The position numbers and the translations under genes are program-made. The notes below the pieces were generated by a model. It was not told where the DNA came from and did no database searches. It was given only the letters and a program-made list of their open reading frames with translations. DNA of 64,000 nucleotides, taken from BOG-932 sp965276835. GTDB lineage: Bacteria; Pseudomonadota; Alphaproteobacteria; BOG-932; Roseiterribacteraceae. The DNA lies in contig OZ255631.1 of assembly GCA_965276835.1 (NCBI GenBank), positions 4,030,001 through 4,094,000 of the forward strand, written 5' to 3'. Shown here in pieces: positions 25,932 through 35,161 of the stretch (position 1 is its first letter; each line of letters starts with the position of its first letter).

Positions 25932-28385
25932 TCAGTAAATACCGCCCGTGCCGGTCGTGGCGGACGGCACGTTCTGCGATCCGGCGTTGGTCAACACGTC
26001 GGCGCCGGGCGGCAACGGATGGTCGCTCCCTGGTTCTGTCCCCGGCAGGAACGCCGCCCAGATCGCCGCCGGGTCGCTCGAGCTGGTCGGCTGGGCGCTC
26101 ACCGCATCGATACGGACCATGCGCAGGCCCGGCGGAACCTTGAACGGTACCGGCAATTTTCCGACCAGTGCCGACTCCATGAATTCCTTGAAGATCGGCA
26201 CGGCAACCGAGGCGCCCTGCTCGCGTTTGCCGAGCGATTTCGGTTCGTCATAACCCACGAATACGCCGACGACGAGATTGGGCGTAAAGCCCAGGAACCA
26301 AAGATCCTTGGCATCGTTGGTCGTCCCGGTCTTCCCGGCCATCGGATAATCGATCGATGCCAGCGAACGCGCCGTGCCGCGCAGCACCACGCCCTGTAAC
26401 ATCTCGACCATCTGATAAGCGGTGCGCGGATCCTGGATCTCCGGCCGATTGTCGGGGATTTGGGGTGCCGCCTGGTTCGTCCAATCGACATTCGTACAGC
26501 CTGTGCAGGTGCGCGCGTCGTGGCGGAACAGCGTCTTGCCTTCCCGGTCCTGCACCCGATCGATCAGGGTCGGCACGATTTTCTTCCCGCCGTTGTCGAT
26601 CTCGGCATAGGCGGTGACCATCCGCATCAACGTGGTTTCGCCGGCGCCGATCACACTGGAGATGAAGGGCGGCAGATTGTCCGATATGCCGAACTTCTTG
26701 GCGTAGTCGACAACCTTGGGCATGCCGACCGCCTGTCCTACGCGCACGGTCGCAGTATCCAGCGACTTCTCCAGCGCCACCCGTAACGGCAGCGGCCCCA
26801 GGAATTCGTGGTCGAAATTGACCGGCTTCCACAATGGCAGGCCCGGACCCTGATCGATCTCGATCGGCGCGTCCAGCACGATGGTCGATGGGGTAAAACC
26901 GCTGTCGAGCGCGGCCAGAAAGACAAAGGGTTTGAAGCTCGATCCCGGCTGCCGCATCGCCTGGGTGGCGCGGTCGAACTCGCTCGATTCATAACTCATG
27001 CCGCCGACCAGTGCCAAGACACGGCCGGTATGCGGGTCGAGTGCGACCACGGCGCCGTTCACGGCCGGCATCTGCCGCAGAACATAGTGCATTGCCGGGG
27101 CGGTTTCGGCCGCCGGTTTGGCCTCCACAGCCTTCCTCTTATCGCCTTTCTTCTCGTCGGCCTTGGCGATGACCGGCACCAGTTGCGTCAGCACGACGTC
27201 GCCGATCTGCAGCAACTGGTTCGCCTTAGCCTTGCCGGTCCAGCGCATGTCGGCCATCGCCAGCTCTGTTGTCGTCTTGTCGGAAAAACCGACCTTCACG
27301 GTATCGGCGCCAGCGTCGATCACCGCCGCCAGCCGCCATGTCTCTGACCCGTCGGGTGGCGGCACCTTGGACAGCTGTTCCGGCCATGAGTTCATGTTCG
27401 GCAGGTGGGTCACCGGTCCGCGCCACCCATGGCGTTCGTCGTATGACACCAGACCGTCGCGCAACGACCGCACCGCAATCGCCTGGAGTTTCGGATCCAA
27501 GGTCGTTCGCACCGACAGGCCGCCGCCATACAGTCCTTCCTTGCCATATGCCGCGAACAGCTCGCGCCGAACCTCTTCAGTGAAGTGGCCGGCGGGGACA
27601 AGCTGCGTATCGGCCGGCGGGTGGAAGGCGAGCGGCGTGTTGATCGCCTCGGTCGCCTGCGCCTGCGTAATGTACCTGTCTTCAAGCATCCGATTGATCA
27701 CGTAGTTGCGCCGCTCCAACGCCGCATCGTGATTCTTCTCGCGGAAATATTTGTTCGGATTCTTCGGAATGGCGGCCAGGAACGACACCTCGGCGACCGT
27801 CAGTTCGTCCAGCGGCTTGTTGAAATAATCCAGCGCGGCGGCGGCCACGCCATAGGAATTCAGGCCGAGATAGATCTCGTTCAGATACAGCTCAAGAATC
27901 TGGTCTTTCGACAGCGTCTGTTCGATGCGATAGGCCAGGATCATTTCCTTGACCTTGCGCGCGATCGAGACTTCGTTGGTCAAAAGAAAGTTGCGGGCCA
28001 CTTGTTGGGTGATCGTCGATGCGCCAACCGGGCGCTTCTCCGAATGCAGGTTCTTCAGGTCGGTGATCGCCGCCCGCATGATTCCTTCGGGGTCCACCCC
28101 GTTATGCTGGTAGAAGTTCTTATCTTCGGCCGCGATGAACGCCTCTTTGACCTGCTTGGGGATTGAGCCGACCGGAACGAAGATTCGTTTTTCGGTCGAG
28201 AATTCGGCCAGCAGCTCGCCGTCACCGGCATGGATACGGGTTACGACCTTGGGCTTATAGTCCTTGAGAGCACTGTAATCGGGCAGCCCGACACTGTAGT
28301 GCTGCAAAACCAGATAGATGGCTACGATGCCGCCGGCCATCAGAATGCCCAGGGCCGACAGCCCGATCAAAATAAAGCGCATCAC
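25932..28385 (-). CDS. mrcA: penicillin-binding protein 1A
   Basis: An 817-residue bifunctional peptidoglycan synthase. One N-terminal membrane helix (residues 4-27) is followed by the glycosyltransferase domain with catalytic Glu in AAEDKNFYQHNGVD, STITQQVARNF and LYLNEIYLG. An OB-like insertion follows, then the transpeptidase with Ser of RQPGSSFKPFVF and KTGTTNDAKD. The protein ends in a Pro/Gly-rich tail. In many Alphaproteobacteria it follows amiC directly; here a peptidase gene lies between. Confidence 0.97.
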   Translation of the reverse strand: MMRFILIGLSALGILMAGGIVAIYLVLQHYSVGLPDYSALKDYKPKVVTRIHAGDGELLAEFSTEKRIFVPVGSIPKQVKEAFIAAEDKNFYQHNGVDPEGIMRAAITDLKNLHSEKRPVGASTITQQVARNFLLTNEVSIARKVKEMILAYRIEQTLSKDQILELYLNEIYLGLNSYGVAAAALDYFNKPLDELTVAEVSFLAAIPKNPNKYFREKNHDAALERRNYVINRMLEDRYITQAQATEAINTPLAFHPPADTQLVPAGHFTEEVRRELFAAYGKEGLYGGGLSVRTTLDPKLQAIAVRSLRDGLVSYDERHGWRGPVTHLPNMNSWPEQLSKVPPPDGSETWRLAAVIDAGADTVKVGFSDKTTTELAMADMRWTGKAKANQLLQIGDVVLTQLVPVIAKADEKKGDKRKAVEAKPAAETAPAMHYVLRQMPAVNGAVVALDPHTGRVLALVGGMSYESSEFDRATQAMRQPGSSFKPFVFLAALDSGFTPSTIVLDAPIEIDQGPGLPLWKPVNFDHEFLGPLPLRVALEKSLDTATVRVGQAVGMPKVVDYAKKFGISDNLPPFISSVIGAGETTLMRMVTAYAEIDNGGKKIVPTLIDRVQDREGKTLFRHDARTCTGCTNVDWTNQAAPQIPDNRPEIQDPRTAYQMVEMLQGVVLRGTARSLASIDYPMAGKTGTTNDAKDLWFLGFTPNLVVGVFVGYDEPKSLGKREQGASVAVPIFKEFMESALVGKLPVPFKVPPGLRMVRIDAVSAQPTSSSDPAAIWAAFLPGTEPGSDHPLPPGADVLTNAGSQNVPSATTGTGGIY

Positions 28386-28436
28386 GCCGGTATCCCTTGG
28401 AAACTGCCCGATGATACCGAACCCCGACGGACGGCG

Positions 28437-30416
28437 CTAGTTCGTCGCCGTCATACCCTGTGCGACCGAAACACCCTGTCCCAGATTCTCGGCCAAAAAT
28501 TGGTCGACGGCTTTCAGGAAAGCGATCCGATCGTCTTCGCGGAACAGATAGTGGTCGTCATCGTCGAAATACAGTGCACGGACTGATTTTCCGGCCTGGC
28601 GCAGCGCCGCCTCCATCGCCTGACTGTCTTCTACCGAAACCGTAAAATCGCGCCGGCCGTGCGCCAGCAAGATCGGAATGTGGATCTTGTCGGCGTGCAG
28701 GACAGGCGAGTTGGCGGCGATAATCGCCGGGTCGCTGTCGAATCGCGGCAAGTTCAGGTCGGCGAAGCGGGATTGGTTTGCGCGGTCCAGCCGCCGCCGA
28801 AGGTCGGTGACGCCCGCCATGCTGGCGGCGCAACGATAAAGGTCCGGTGTCTTGATCGCGCCCATAAGGGCTGTGTAGCCGCCGTAACTCCAGCCGACGA
28901 TGCAGATCCGGTGCGGATCGGCATATTTCTTATCGATCAGCCACTGGGTTCCGTCGGTGACGTCGTCCTGCATCTTCAGGCCCCACTGCGCGAAGCCTGC
29001 CTCTTCGAAGGTGCCGCCATAACCGCGCGAGCCGCGATAATTCGGCTGGAAGACGCCGTAGCCGCGGCTGGCGATCATTTGGGCCAAATAGTCGAAACCC
29101 AGCGCGTCACGCGCAGACGGGCCGCCGTGCGGCAAAACCACAAATGGGATCGGCGTGGAGCCCGAACTCAGCGATTGCCCCGGGGGTAACGTCACATAAC
29201 CATGGATCGTCAACCCGTCGCGAGCGCGATAGGTCACCGGTGTTACCGGCGCCAGCGCAGAATCGGGAATCTCTGGCCGGATCCCGCCGAGCAGCTCCAG
29301 GATCGCCTTGTCGCCCGTACGTGTCAGCAGAAAATATGCGCCAGGCCGGTTGCCGCCGGCCGCCAGAATTAAAAGGCGCTGGCCGCCGGCGGCCGCGTCA
29401 ACGACCATCGCGCGGAATTGCGGCAGCGCGGCCCGGACCTGATCGGCGTCCGCTTTAAAGAGGGGGTCGGTATAGACAAGCGTCGGCTCATCGATCGTAT
29501 AGCCGTATCCCATCGGCTGGCCGCGATCCATGATCAGTGTATCGACGTCGGTGCCCGGGACCGAGGCATAGGCATCGAGCAGCCGATCGGTCGCGACATC
29601 GTATGGATAGATTGCGCGGTACCCCGTCGCCTGGGTTGAGGAAACATAGAGTTGATGCGGAATGCCGCTCAATGCCAAGACCGAGAAGGTCGAGGCCCGC
29701 TCCGCCGGAACCTGGCGGATCAACCGGAACGGGGTGTCGTCATCGTCCCGATAATAGATTTTGACTAGCCCGTCTTCGACCGCCGTACCCAGCCGAACAT
29801 GTCCCGCGCCGTCGGTTTTCCAACTGCTGATCCGGTCCTGCCCGGCTACCACAAGCCGCCGCCGTCCGTTTTCCACATCAACCTTCAGAACGTCGGGTGA
29901 CGCCGCATCGGATGTCGATGTCGCAACCAGCACATGAGTCGGGTCGGCGGGAAGAATATCGACGATGCGGTCCTGGCCGAAATCCACGGCTTTCTCGCTG
30001 CGCGCCTCCGCAAGCGGCACCACGTTCCGGCCGTTTAAATCGACCGATAGCAGTTTGCTGTCTGTGCGGAGTTCGTCGCCGGCTGACCGGCTTTGCGAAT
30101 AGACCTCGACGATCAGCCGTTCACTTGTCTTCCAGGTGAACGACCGTACCTCGAAGCTGCCAGGGCAGATGCCGTGACTCCGGCGGTCGGGCCCAAGGCC
30201 ACGAATGAGCAGGCATCGCCGCCCGTGCACCGACGACAGCAGGGCGATGAAATTTCCATCGGGCGACAAACGCGGCGCTTCGATCGACGGAAGCTTGCCA
30301 TAGATCTCGATTGGCGGCATGGCCTGCGCCCGGGAAGGCGTTGCCGACATGCTGACGAGCATGGCCGTGGCGATGACGGCCGGGCGACAGCGTCCCCTAT
30401 TGAATTTCATGATCAT
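28437..30416 (-). CDS. S9 family peptidase (prolyl oligopeptidase-like), secreted
   Basis: A 659-residue protein with a signal peptide (residues 1-31, cleavage near SRA-QA). The first two thirds look like a beta-propeller (SPDGNFIALLSS and repeated strands), and the last third is the hydrolase: Ser in VGWSYGGYTALMG, Asp in HGRRDFTVSVED, His in DDDDHYLF. Such enzymes cleave short peptides, often acylaminoacyl- or dipeptidyl-type. It lies on the same strand between amiC and mrcA, with gaps of 51 and 90 bases. A role in cell-wall peptide turnover is only a guess. Confidence 0.92.
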   Translation of the reverse strand: MIMKFNRGRCRPAVIATAMLVSMSATPSRAQAMPPIEIYGKLPSIEAPRLSPDGNFIALLSSVHGRRCLLIRGLGPDRRSHGICPGSFEVRSFTWKTSERLIVEVYSQSRSAGDELRTDSKLLSVDLNGRNVVPLAEARSEKAVDFGQDRIVDILPADPTHVLVATSTSDAASPDVLKVDVENGRRRLVVAGQDRISSWKTDGAGHVRLGTAVEDGLVKIYYRDDDDTPFRLIRQVPAERASTFSVLALSGIPHQLYVSSTQATGYRAIYPYDVATDRLLDAYASVPGTDVDTLIMDRGQPMGYGYTIDEPTLVYTDPLFKADADQVRAALPQFRAMVVDAAAGGQRLLILAAGGNRPGAYFLLTRTGDKAILELLGGIRPEIPDSALAPVTPVTYRARDGLTIHGYVTLPPGQSLSSGSTPIPFVVLPHGGPSARDALGFDYLAQMIASRGYGVFQPNYRGSRGYGGTFEEAGFAQWGLKMQDDVTDGTQWLIDKKYADPHRICIVGWSYGGYTALMGAIKTPDLYRCAASMAGVTDLRRRLDRANQSRFADLNLPRFDSDPAIIAANSPVLHADKIHIPILLAHGRRDFTVSVEDSQAMEAALRQAGKSVRALYFDDDDHYLFREDDRIAFLKAVDQFLAENLGQGVSVAQGMTATN

Positions 30417-30506
30417 TAAACGGTTTGTATCCCGCGCCTATTCCGGAGGCAGACGGAATTTTCTCATAACAGGCAGGCCGATTCCACTGGGCTCAATAGC
30501 GCAGAC

Positions 30507-31925
30507 TCAAGACCGGGAAACCTGCAACCAGTTGAAATAGCGATCCACGCCATCGACGATTGCGCGGGCAATCTGCTGCTGATGACGCGGGTCGGCCAAC
30601 GCGCGGGCGTCGGACATGTCGGACAAATACCCCATCTCGATCAGGATCGACGGGATATCGGGTGATTTCAGGACCGCGAATCCGGCGGAGCGATGGGGTG
30701 TGGTCGGCAATACGCCGACTCCCTGATTTTCCAGCGCGTCGACCATCATATTGGCCAAACGATTGCCGTCGTTGACGGTCTCGCGGACTGTCAGATCGAC
30801 CAGAATGCCCGCCACGTCGTCGTTCTGGTCGCCCAGGTCCACGCCGCCGATCGCATCGGCACGGTTTTCACGCTGCGCGTATTTTTCGCTTTCCGTGTCC
30901 GATGCGGTTTCCGACAAGGTGTAGATCGAGGCACCGCGCGTTGTCCGGGCAGACGCGGTCTGCATACCGGCGTCGGCTACGGAATCGGCGTGCAGCGAGA
31001 TGAACAGGTTGCCATGTGCGGACCGTGCTCGCGCCACCCGCTCATGCAGCTTCAGATAAACATCGCTGTCGCGCGTCATCACGACATTGTAGCGGCCGGT
31101 CTGCTCCAATGCCTGGCGCAATATCCGCGCGGTTGCCAGCGTGATCTCCTTTTCGTGGTATCCGGCGATACTCTCCGCGCCGGGGTCGATGCCGCCATGC
31201 CCGGCGTCGATAACGATTGTGCGTTTGGGCGAGATAATCGATGCAATCGATCGCTTGCCTGCCGCACGTGGCGGTGGGTCAACGACGGCGACCGCTGGAA
31301 CGGCTTTTGGCTCAGGTTCCAATAACGGCTCCGGCGGTGGCGCGACGATCTTGGCCGGCTTGACCGGCTGGACAGGCGCCGCAGGGCGTTCCGGCTCTCG
31401 GAGCAACGACGCAATGGCATCCGGTTGCGGCGCCCGAAGGTAGTCCTGCTGTGGCTCAACCCGTGCGGGCGCGACGGATGCGGTCTGTGCCGCGGGACCG
31501 TTGTTCGCGGCCAAGTCTATCACGACGCGCGCCGGTTTGCCGGCGGCTGCGGGCAACGCGTGGGTTGCAGTGATGACAGCCGGGCGCGCGAGCTCGAGAA
31601 CCAGCCGAACCCCTCCACCGGGCAGCGGTTCCGCATGATATGTCTTGATCAGGCCGATGCCTCGGCTGACGGCTGTGCCCGGTATCAGGTTGATCGATGC
31701 GAAATCCGCGGTAATCCGTCCAGGGGTGCCGCCCGCGGCCTCGACGCCGACATGGAAGGCGGCTGGTTGGGCCAAGGCCAGCACGATCTCGGTGCCGGCG
31801 CTATTGGCCGTCAGCCGCACATCGAATAGCGCCGCGCCGCGCGCGACAGCGGGCAATGCGACGATTCCAATTAAGCCGATGCACAGGATAAGCCCGCGCA
31901 GATACCGATTTACGATCCCGCTCAT
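30507..31925 (-). CDS. amiC: N-acetylmuramoyl-L-alanine amidase with AMIN domain
   Basis: A 472-residue periplasmic zinc amidase that cuts septal peptidoglycan. It has a signal peptide (1-31), an AMIN localisation domain (about 32-145), a Pro-rich linker (about 150-230), and an Amidase_3 domain with zinc ligands in IVIDAGHGGIDPGA, KEITLATARILR and FISLHADS, and the catalytic Glu in ILIEMGYLSD. An insertion typical of autoinhibited AmiA/B/C proteins (about 325-390) is seen. It is divergent from rne. Confidence 0.95.
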   Translation of the reverse strand: MSGIVNRYLRGLILCIGLIGIVALPAVARGAALFDVRLTANSAGTEIVLALAQPAAFHVGVEAAGGTPGRITADFASINLIPGTAVSRGIGLIKTYHAEPLPGGGVRLVLELARPAVITATHALPAAAGKPARVVIDLAANNGPAAQTASVAPARVEPQQDYLRAPQPDAIASLLREPERPAAPVQPVKPAKIVAPPPEPLLEPEPKAVPAVAVVDPPPRAAGKRSIASIISPKRTIVIDAGHGGIDPGAESIAGYHEKEITLATARILRQALEQTGRYNVVMTRDSDVYLKLHERVARARSAHGNLFISLHADSVADAGMQTASARTTRGASIYTLSETASDTESEKYAQRENRADAIGGVDLGDQNDDVAGILVDLTVRETVNDGNRLANMMVDALENQGVGVLPTTPHRSAGFAVLKSPDIPSILIEMGYLSDMSDARALADPRHQQQIARAIVDGVDRYFNWLQVSRS

Positions 31926-32397
31926 CGTCGACTCAGCAGCAGTTTTCAGGTTTGTCAGATTGTTAGGTTGATTCTATCAGATTCGCTCTCATCTTGTCGC
32001 GCTAAACCTGCATTGTGGCGGGATTGCGGATTAATTTTCCGATTTGAAATGAAACATTGAGCCCGGTCGAACCACAGGCTATGGTGCAAGGTGCGACACG
32101 GAGTGTTACGTGGCGGCCGCGTGACTCCCATTTCGCTGCAGTCCTCCCATCTATCCTGGATGGCATGGAGCGGCAGCGGCTAGGGGAGCCGGCCAAGCCC
32201 ACGAAACCTCCATTGAGTTTTGTGTTCAATCGCAGCGGAACCGGCTTTTTGCCGGCTTTCGATGACGAGCCCGCCCTGGCCGCTTATTGAGCGCCGTTTG
32301 TCGGGCATCGAGTCGAATGAGGGACGCTGCTAGCTGAGGGTCCGACGCTACCTGTTTGTCGCAGGGGTGGCGGGGGTAACCCTCTTGAGGATTTACG
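31926..32397 (+). promoter_or_regulatory. amiC-rne intergenic region, rne 5' leader
   Basis: These 472 bases hold no convincing gene. They must contain divergent promoters for amiC and rne. A hairpin CCGGC-TTTTT-GCCGG (32241-32255) lies about 140 bases ahead of rne. RNase E mRNAs in other bacteria have long leaders through which the enzyme controls its own message; a similar role here is inference. Confidence 0.4.
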
Positions 32398-35067
32398 ATG
32401 ACAAAAAGAATGCTGATCGATGCGACCCATCCCGAGGAAACGCGGGTTGCGGTGGTCGATGGAACGCGCCTGGAAGAGTTCGATTTCGAAATGGCGGCCC
32501 GCCGCCAGATCAAAAGCAACATCTACCTGGCCAAGGTGACGCGGGTCGAACCATCCCTACAGGCCGCCTTCGTCGAATATGGCGGCAACCGCCACGGGTT
32601 TCTGCCCTTCCCGGAAATTCACCCTGACTATTACCGTATTCCGGTCGGCGACCGCCCGTCCTACGACGACGAGCCGGAACCCCGGCGAAACCGCCGTCCG
32701 CGTCGCACCGAAACCGTCGACCACGATGCGGCGGACGTGTCGGCCGAAGCCAACGCCGAAACGTCGGAAGATGCCGGCGATGCAATGCCGGAAGCCGCCG
32801 CCGCCGATCCGGTCATAACCGAAGATGCGCCGGTTGAGAGCGAAGCCCACGAAGAGAACTTTGCGGACGACGCGACAGCCGCCACCCAGGAAGAGGCGCC
32901 GGCGCATACGGATGCGGCGGATCACGAAGTCGCGGAGCAGCACGAACGGTTTGCCTCGGATGACATTCCAAACGGCGAAGCCGGAACGGCGGAAGAGCAG
33001 CCGGTAACCGTTGACGTCGTCGGCGGTGATGAGGTTGAGGAGGTCCAGCGCCGCCGCCGCTCGCAGCAGCAGCATTACAAAATCCAGGAAGTCATCAAAC
33101 GCCGGCAAATCATGCTGGTGCAGGTGTCGAAGGAAGAGCGCGGCAACAAGGGCGCCGCCGTCACGACCTTCCTGTCGTTGCCCGGCCGCTATTGCGTGCT
33201 GATGCCCAATACTTCGCGCGGTGGCGGCGTCAGCCGCAAGATCGCCAATCCGACCGACCGCAAGCGGATGAAGGAACTGATTTCCGACCTGGAGGTGCCC
33301 GATGGCATGTCGGTTATCCTGCGCACGGCGGGTGTCGAGCGTTCGAAGGCGGAAATCAAGCGCGATCTCGAATATCTGCTGCGGCTTTGGGAGAACATCC
33401 GCACGCTGACGCTGGAATCGACCGCGCCGGCGCTGATCTACGAAGAAGGCAACTTGGTCAAGCGGGCCATCCGCGACCTCTATTCGCGCGACATCGATTC
33501 GATCGAGATCGCCGGCGAGGAAGGATACCGCCAGGCCAAGGACTTCATGCGCATGCTGATGCCCAGCCACGCCAAGCGCGTGCAGCCCTATCGCGACCCG
33601 TCGATCCCGCTCTTCTTCCGCTATCAGGTCGAAAGCCAGATCGACATCATCCACAACCCGGTCGCCCATCTGAAATCGGGCGGGTACATCGTCATCAACC
33701 AGACCGAGGCGCTTGTCTCGATCGATGTGAACTCCGGCCGGTCGACGCGCGAACGCAACATCGAAGAAACCGCGCTGAAGACCAATTGCGAGGCGGCGGA
33801 CGAAATTGCCCGGCAGTTGCGCCTGCGCGACATGGGCGGCCTGATCGTCATCGATTTCATCGACATGGATGAGCCACGTCACGACGGGCAGGTTGAGCGT
33901 CGCCTGAAAGAGGCGATGAAGAACGATCGTGCGCGCATCCAGGTCGGGCGGATTTCACCCTTCGGTCTGTTGGAACTGTCGCGCCAGCGGTTGCATCCCA
34001 GTCTGATCGAAACCCACTTCCATACCTGCGCCCATTGCCTCGGCACCGGCTTGGTGCGGTCGATCGAATCGGCCTCACTCCTTGTATTGCGGGCAATCGA
34101 GGAAGAGGGAATCAAGCAGCGCGCGGCAGAAATTTCCATCACGGTCGCCGGCAACATCGCACTCTATATCCTCAACCAAAAGCGCAGCACGCTGATCGAG
34201 ATCGAGGCGCGTTACGGCTTTGCCGTGCGCGTTCAGGCCGACGACAGCCTGATCGCGCCCGAGCACCGCATCGAACGGCTGCGACCCAAGGCGCCTGGTA
34301 CCGAATTGCCCGCCCCGACCGTCCCGGCAACGATGGCGGTCATCGATATTGAGGATGATATCGAGGAGGAGGAAGAGTCCGAGGAGACGACGCCTGCGAC
34401 GCGTGAGAATGCCGGTGGTGGTGCGGGCGGCGCCGAAGGTGGCGAGCCGCGCCGCAAACGTCGCCGCAATCGCCGCCGCCGGGGCGGACGCTCCGAGGAT
34501 GGACAGCAAGGCGAGTTCCGGCCGCAGTCTGACTCGGACGAGACGGAGCCGGCCGCTGAGGCCGGATCGACGGAAGAAGCCACCGGAGAAGAGCTGGAGC
34601 ACGAAGCGGCCGAACTGTCGGAAGGAACCGCTGCCGCCGCCGATCAAGGCGAGACGGAAACGGCCGAAACAGCCGAGGAGGCCAATGCGCGCCGCCGCCG
34701 CCGTGGCCGCCGTGGGGGCCGCGGCCGGACACGCCGTGGCGACGACGATACGCTGCCGCCGTCGGACGAGCAGGCCGCTACCGACGTGGTTGCTGAGGAA
34801 CCTGTTGCGGCTGCGGAACCTACCGCCGACACCGCCGACACCGCTGCCGCTGAGCCGCCCGAGCCCGAGCCGGCTTCCGTGCCAGAAGCCGCTCCGGTAG
34901 CTGCGGAGCCTGAACCCGCCGCGGAAGTTGTGGCAGAGCAACCGGCTGAACCGGAATCTGTCCCTGAGCCGCCGGCTCCGAAAGCACCGGTTGCCCGCGA
35001 GTACGAGACCGTCAACCAGCCGCCACCGCAACCGCGGCGCGGTTTCTGGAAGCGTCTCGTCGAATAA
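32398..35067 (+). CDS. rne: ribonuclease E
   Basis: An 889-residue endoribonuclease, the core of mRNA decay and rRNA processing. The N-terminal S1 domain is split by an acidic, low-complexity insertion (about 86-222), as in other Alphaproteobacteria. The catalytic DNase I-like part has LVSIDVNSGRSTRERNIEETA and GGLIVIDFIDMD with the two Asp, and the zinc-link is CAHCLGTG. From about 650 the tail is disordered: alternating acidic blocks and Arg-rich patches (RRKRRRNRRRRGGR, RRRRRGRRGGRGR) that bind RNA and partners, ending in the conserved RRGFWKRLVE. Confidence 0.96.
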   Translation: MTKRMLIDATHPEETRVAVVDGTRLEEFDFEMAARRQIKSNIYLAKVTRVEPSLQAAFVEYGGNRHGFLPFPEIHPDYYRIPVGDRPSYDDEPEPRRNRRPRRTETVDHDAADVSAEANAETSEDAGDAMPEAAAADPVITEDAPVESEAHEENFADDATAATQEEAPAHTDAADHEVAEQHERFASDDIPNGEAGTAEEQPVTVDVVGGDEVEEVQRRRRSQQQHYKIQEVIKRRQIMLVQVSKEERGNKGAAVTTFLSLPGRYCVLMPNTSRGGGVSRKIANPTDRKRMKELISDLEVPDGMSVILRTAGVERSKAEIKRDLEYLLRLWENIRTLTLESTAPALIYEEGNLVKRAIRDLYSRDIDSIEIAGEEGYRQAKDFMRMLMPSHAKRVQPYRDPSIPLFFRYQVESQIDIIHNPVAHLKSGGYIVINQTEALVSIDVNSGRSTRERNIEETALKTNCEAADEIARQLRLRDMGGLIVIDFIDMDEPRHDGQVERRLKEAMKNDRARIQVGRISPFGLLELSRQRLHPSLIETHFHTCAHCLGTGLVRSIESASLLVLRAIEEEGIKQRAAEISITVAGNIALYILNQKRSTLIEIEARYGFAVRVQADDSLIAPEHRIERLRPKAPGTELPAPTVPATMAVIDIEDDIEEEEESEETTPATRENAGGGAGGAEGGEPRRKRRRNRRRRGGRSEDGQQGEFRPQSDSDETEPAAEAGSTEEATGEELEHEAAELSEGTAAAADQGETETAETAEEANARRRRRGRRGGRGRTRRGDDDTLPPSDEQAATDVVAEEPVAAAEPTADTADTAAAEPPEPEPASVPEAAPVAAEPEPAAEVVAEQPAEPESVPEPPAPKAPVAREYETVNQPPPQPRRGFWKRLVE

Positions 35068-35121
35068 GGCGCTCTGCCGTCGATAAATTCGCCGGGAGGA
35101 ATCTGAGGAACGAAAGAGTAG

Positions 35122-35140
35122 GCCGCCCGAATAGGGCGGC
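35122..35140 (+). other. strong hairpin between rne and maeB
   Basis: GCCGCCC and GGGCGGC form a 7-base GC stem around GAATA. No U-tract follows, so it is a poor intrinsic terminator. It may stabilise the 3' end of rne mRNA or act with Rho. Confidence 0.45.
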
Positions 35141-35161
35141 TTACGCATTTGAGAGATCGCG

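Noticed and set aside
32557..33882. 441-codon open frame antisense to rne
   Set aside because: Complement of conserved RNase E sequence; composition typical of a shadow frame.
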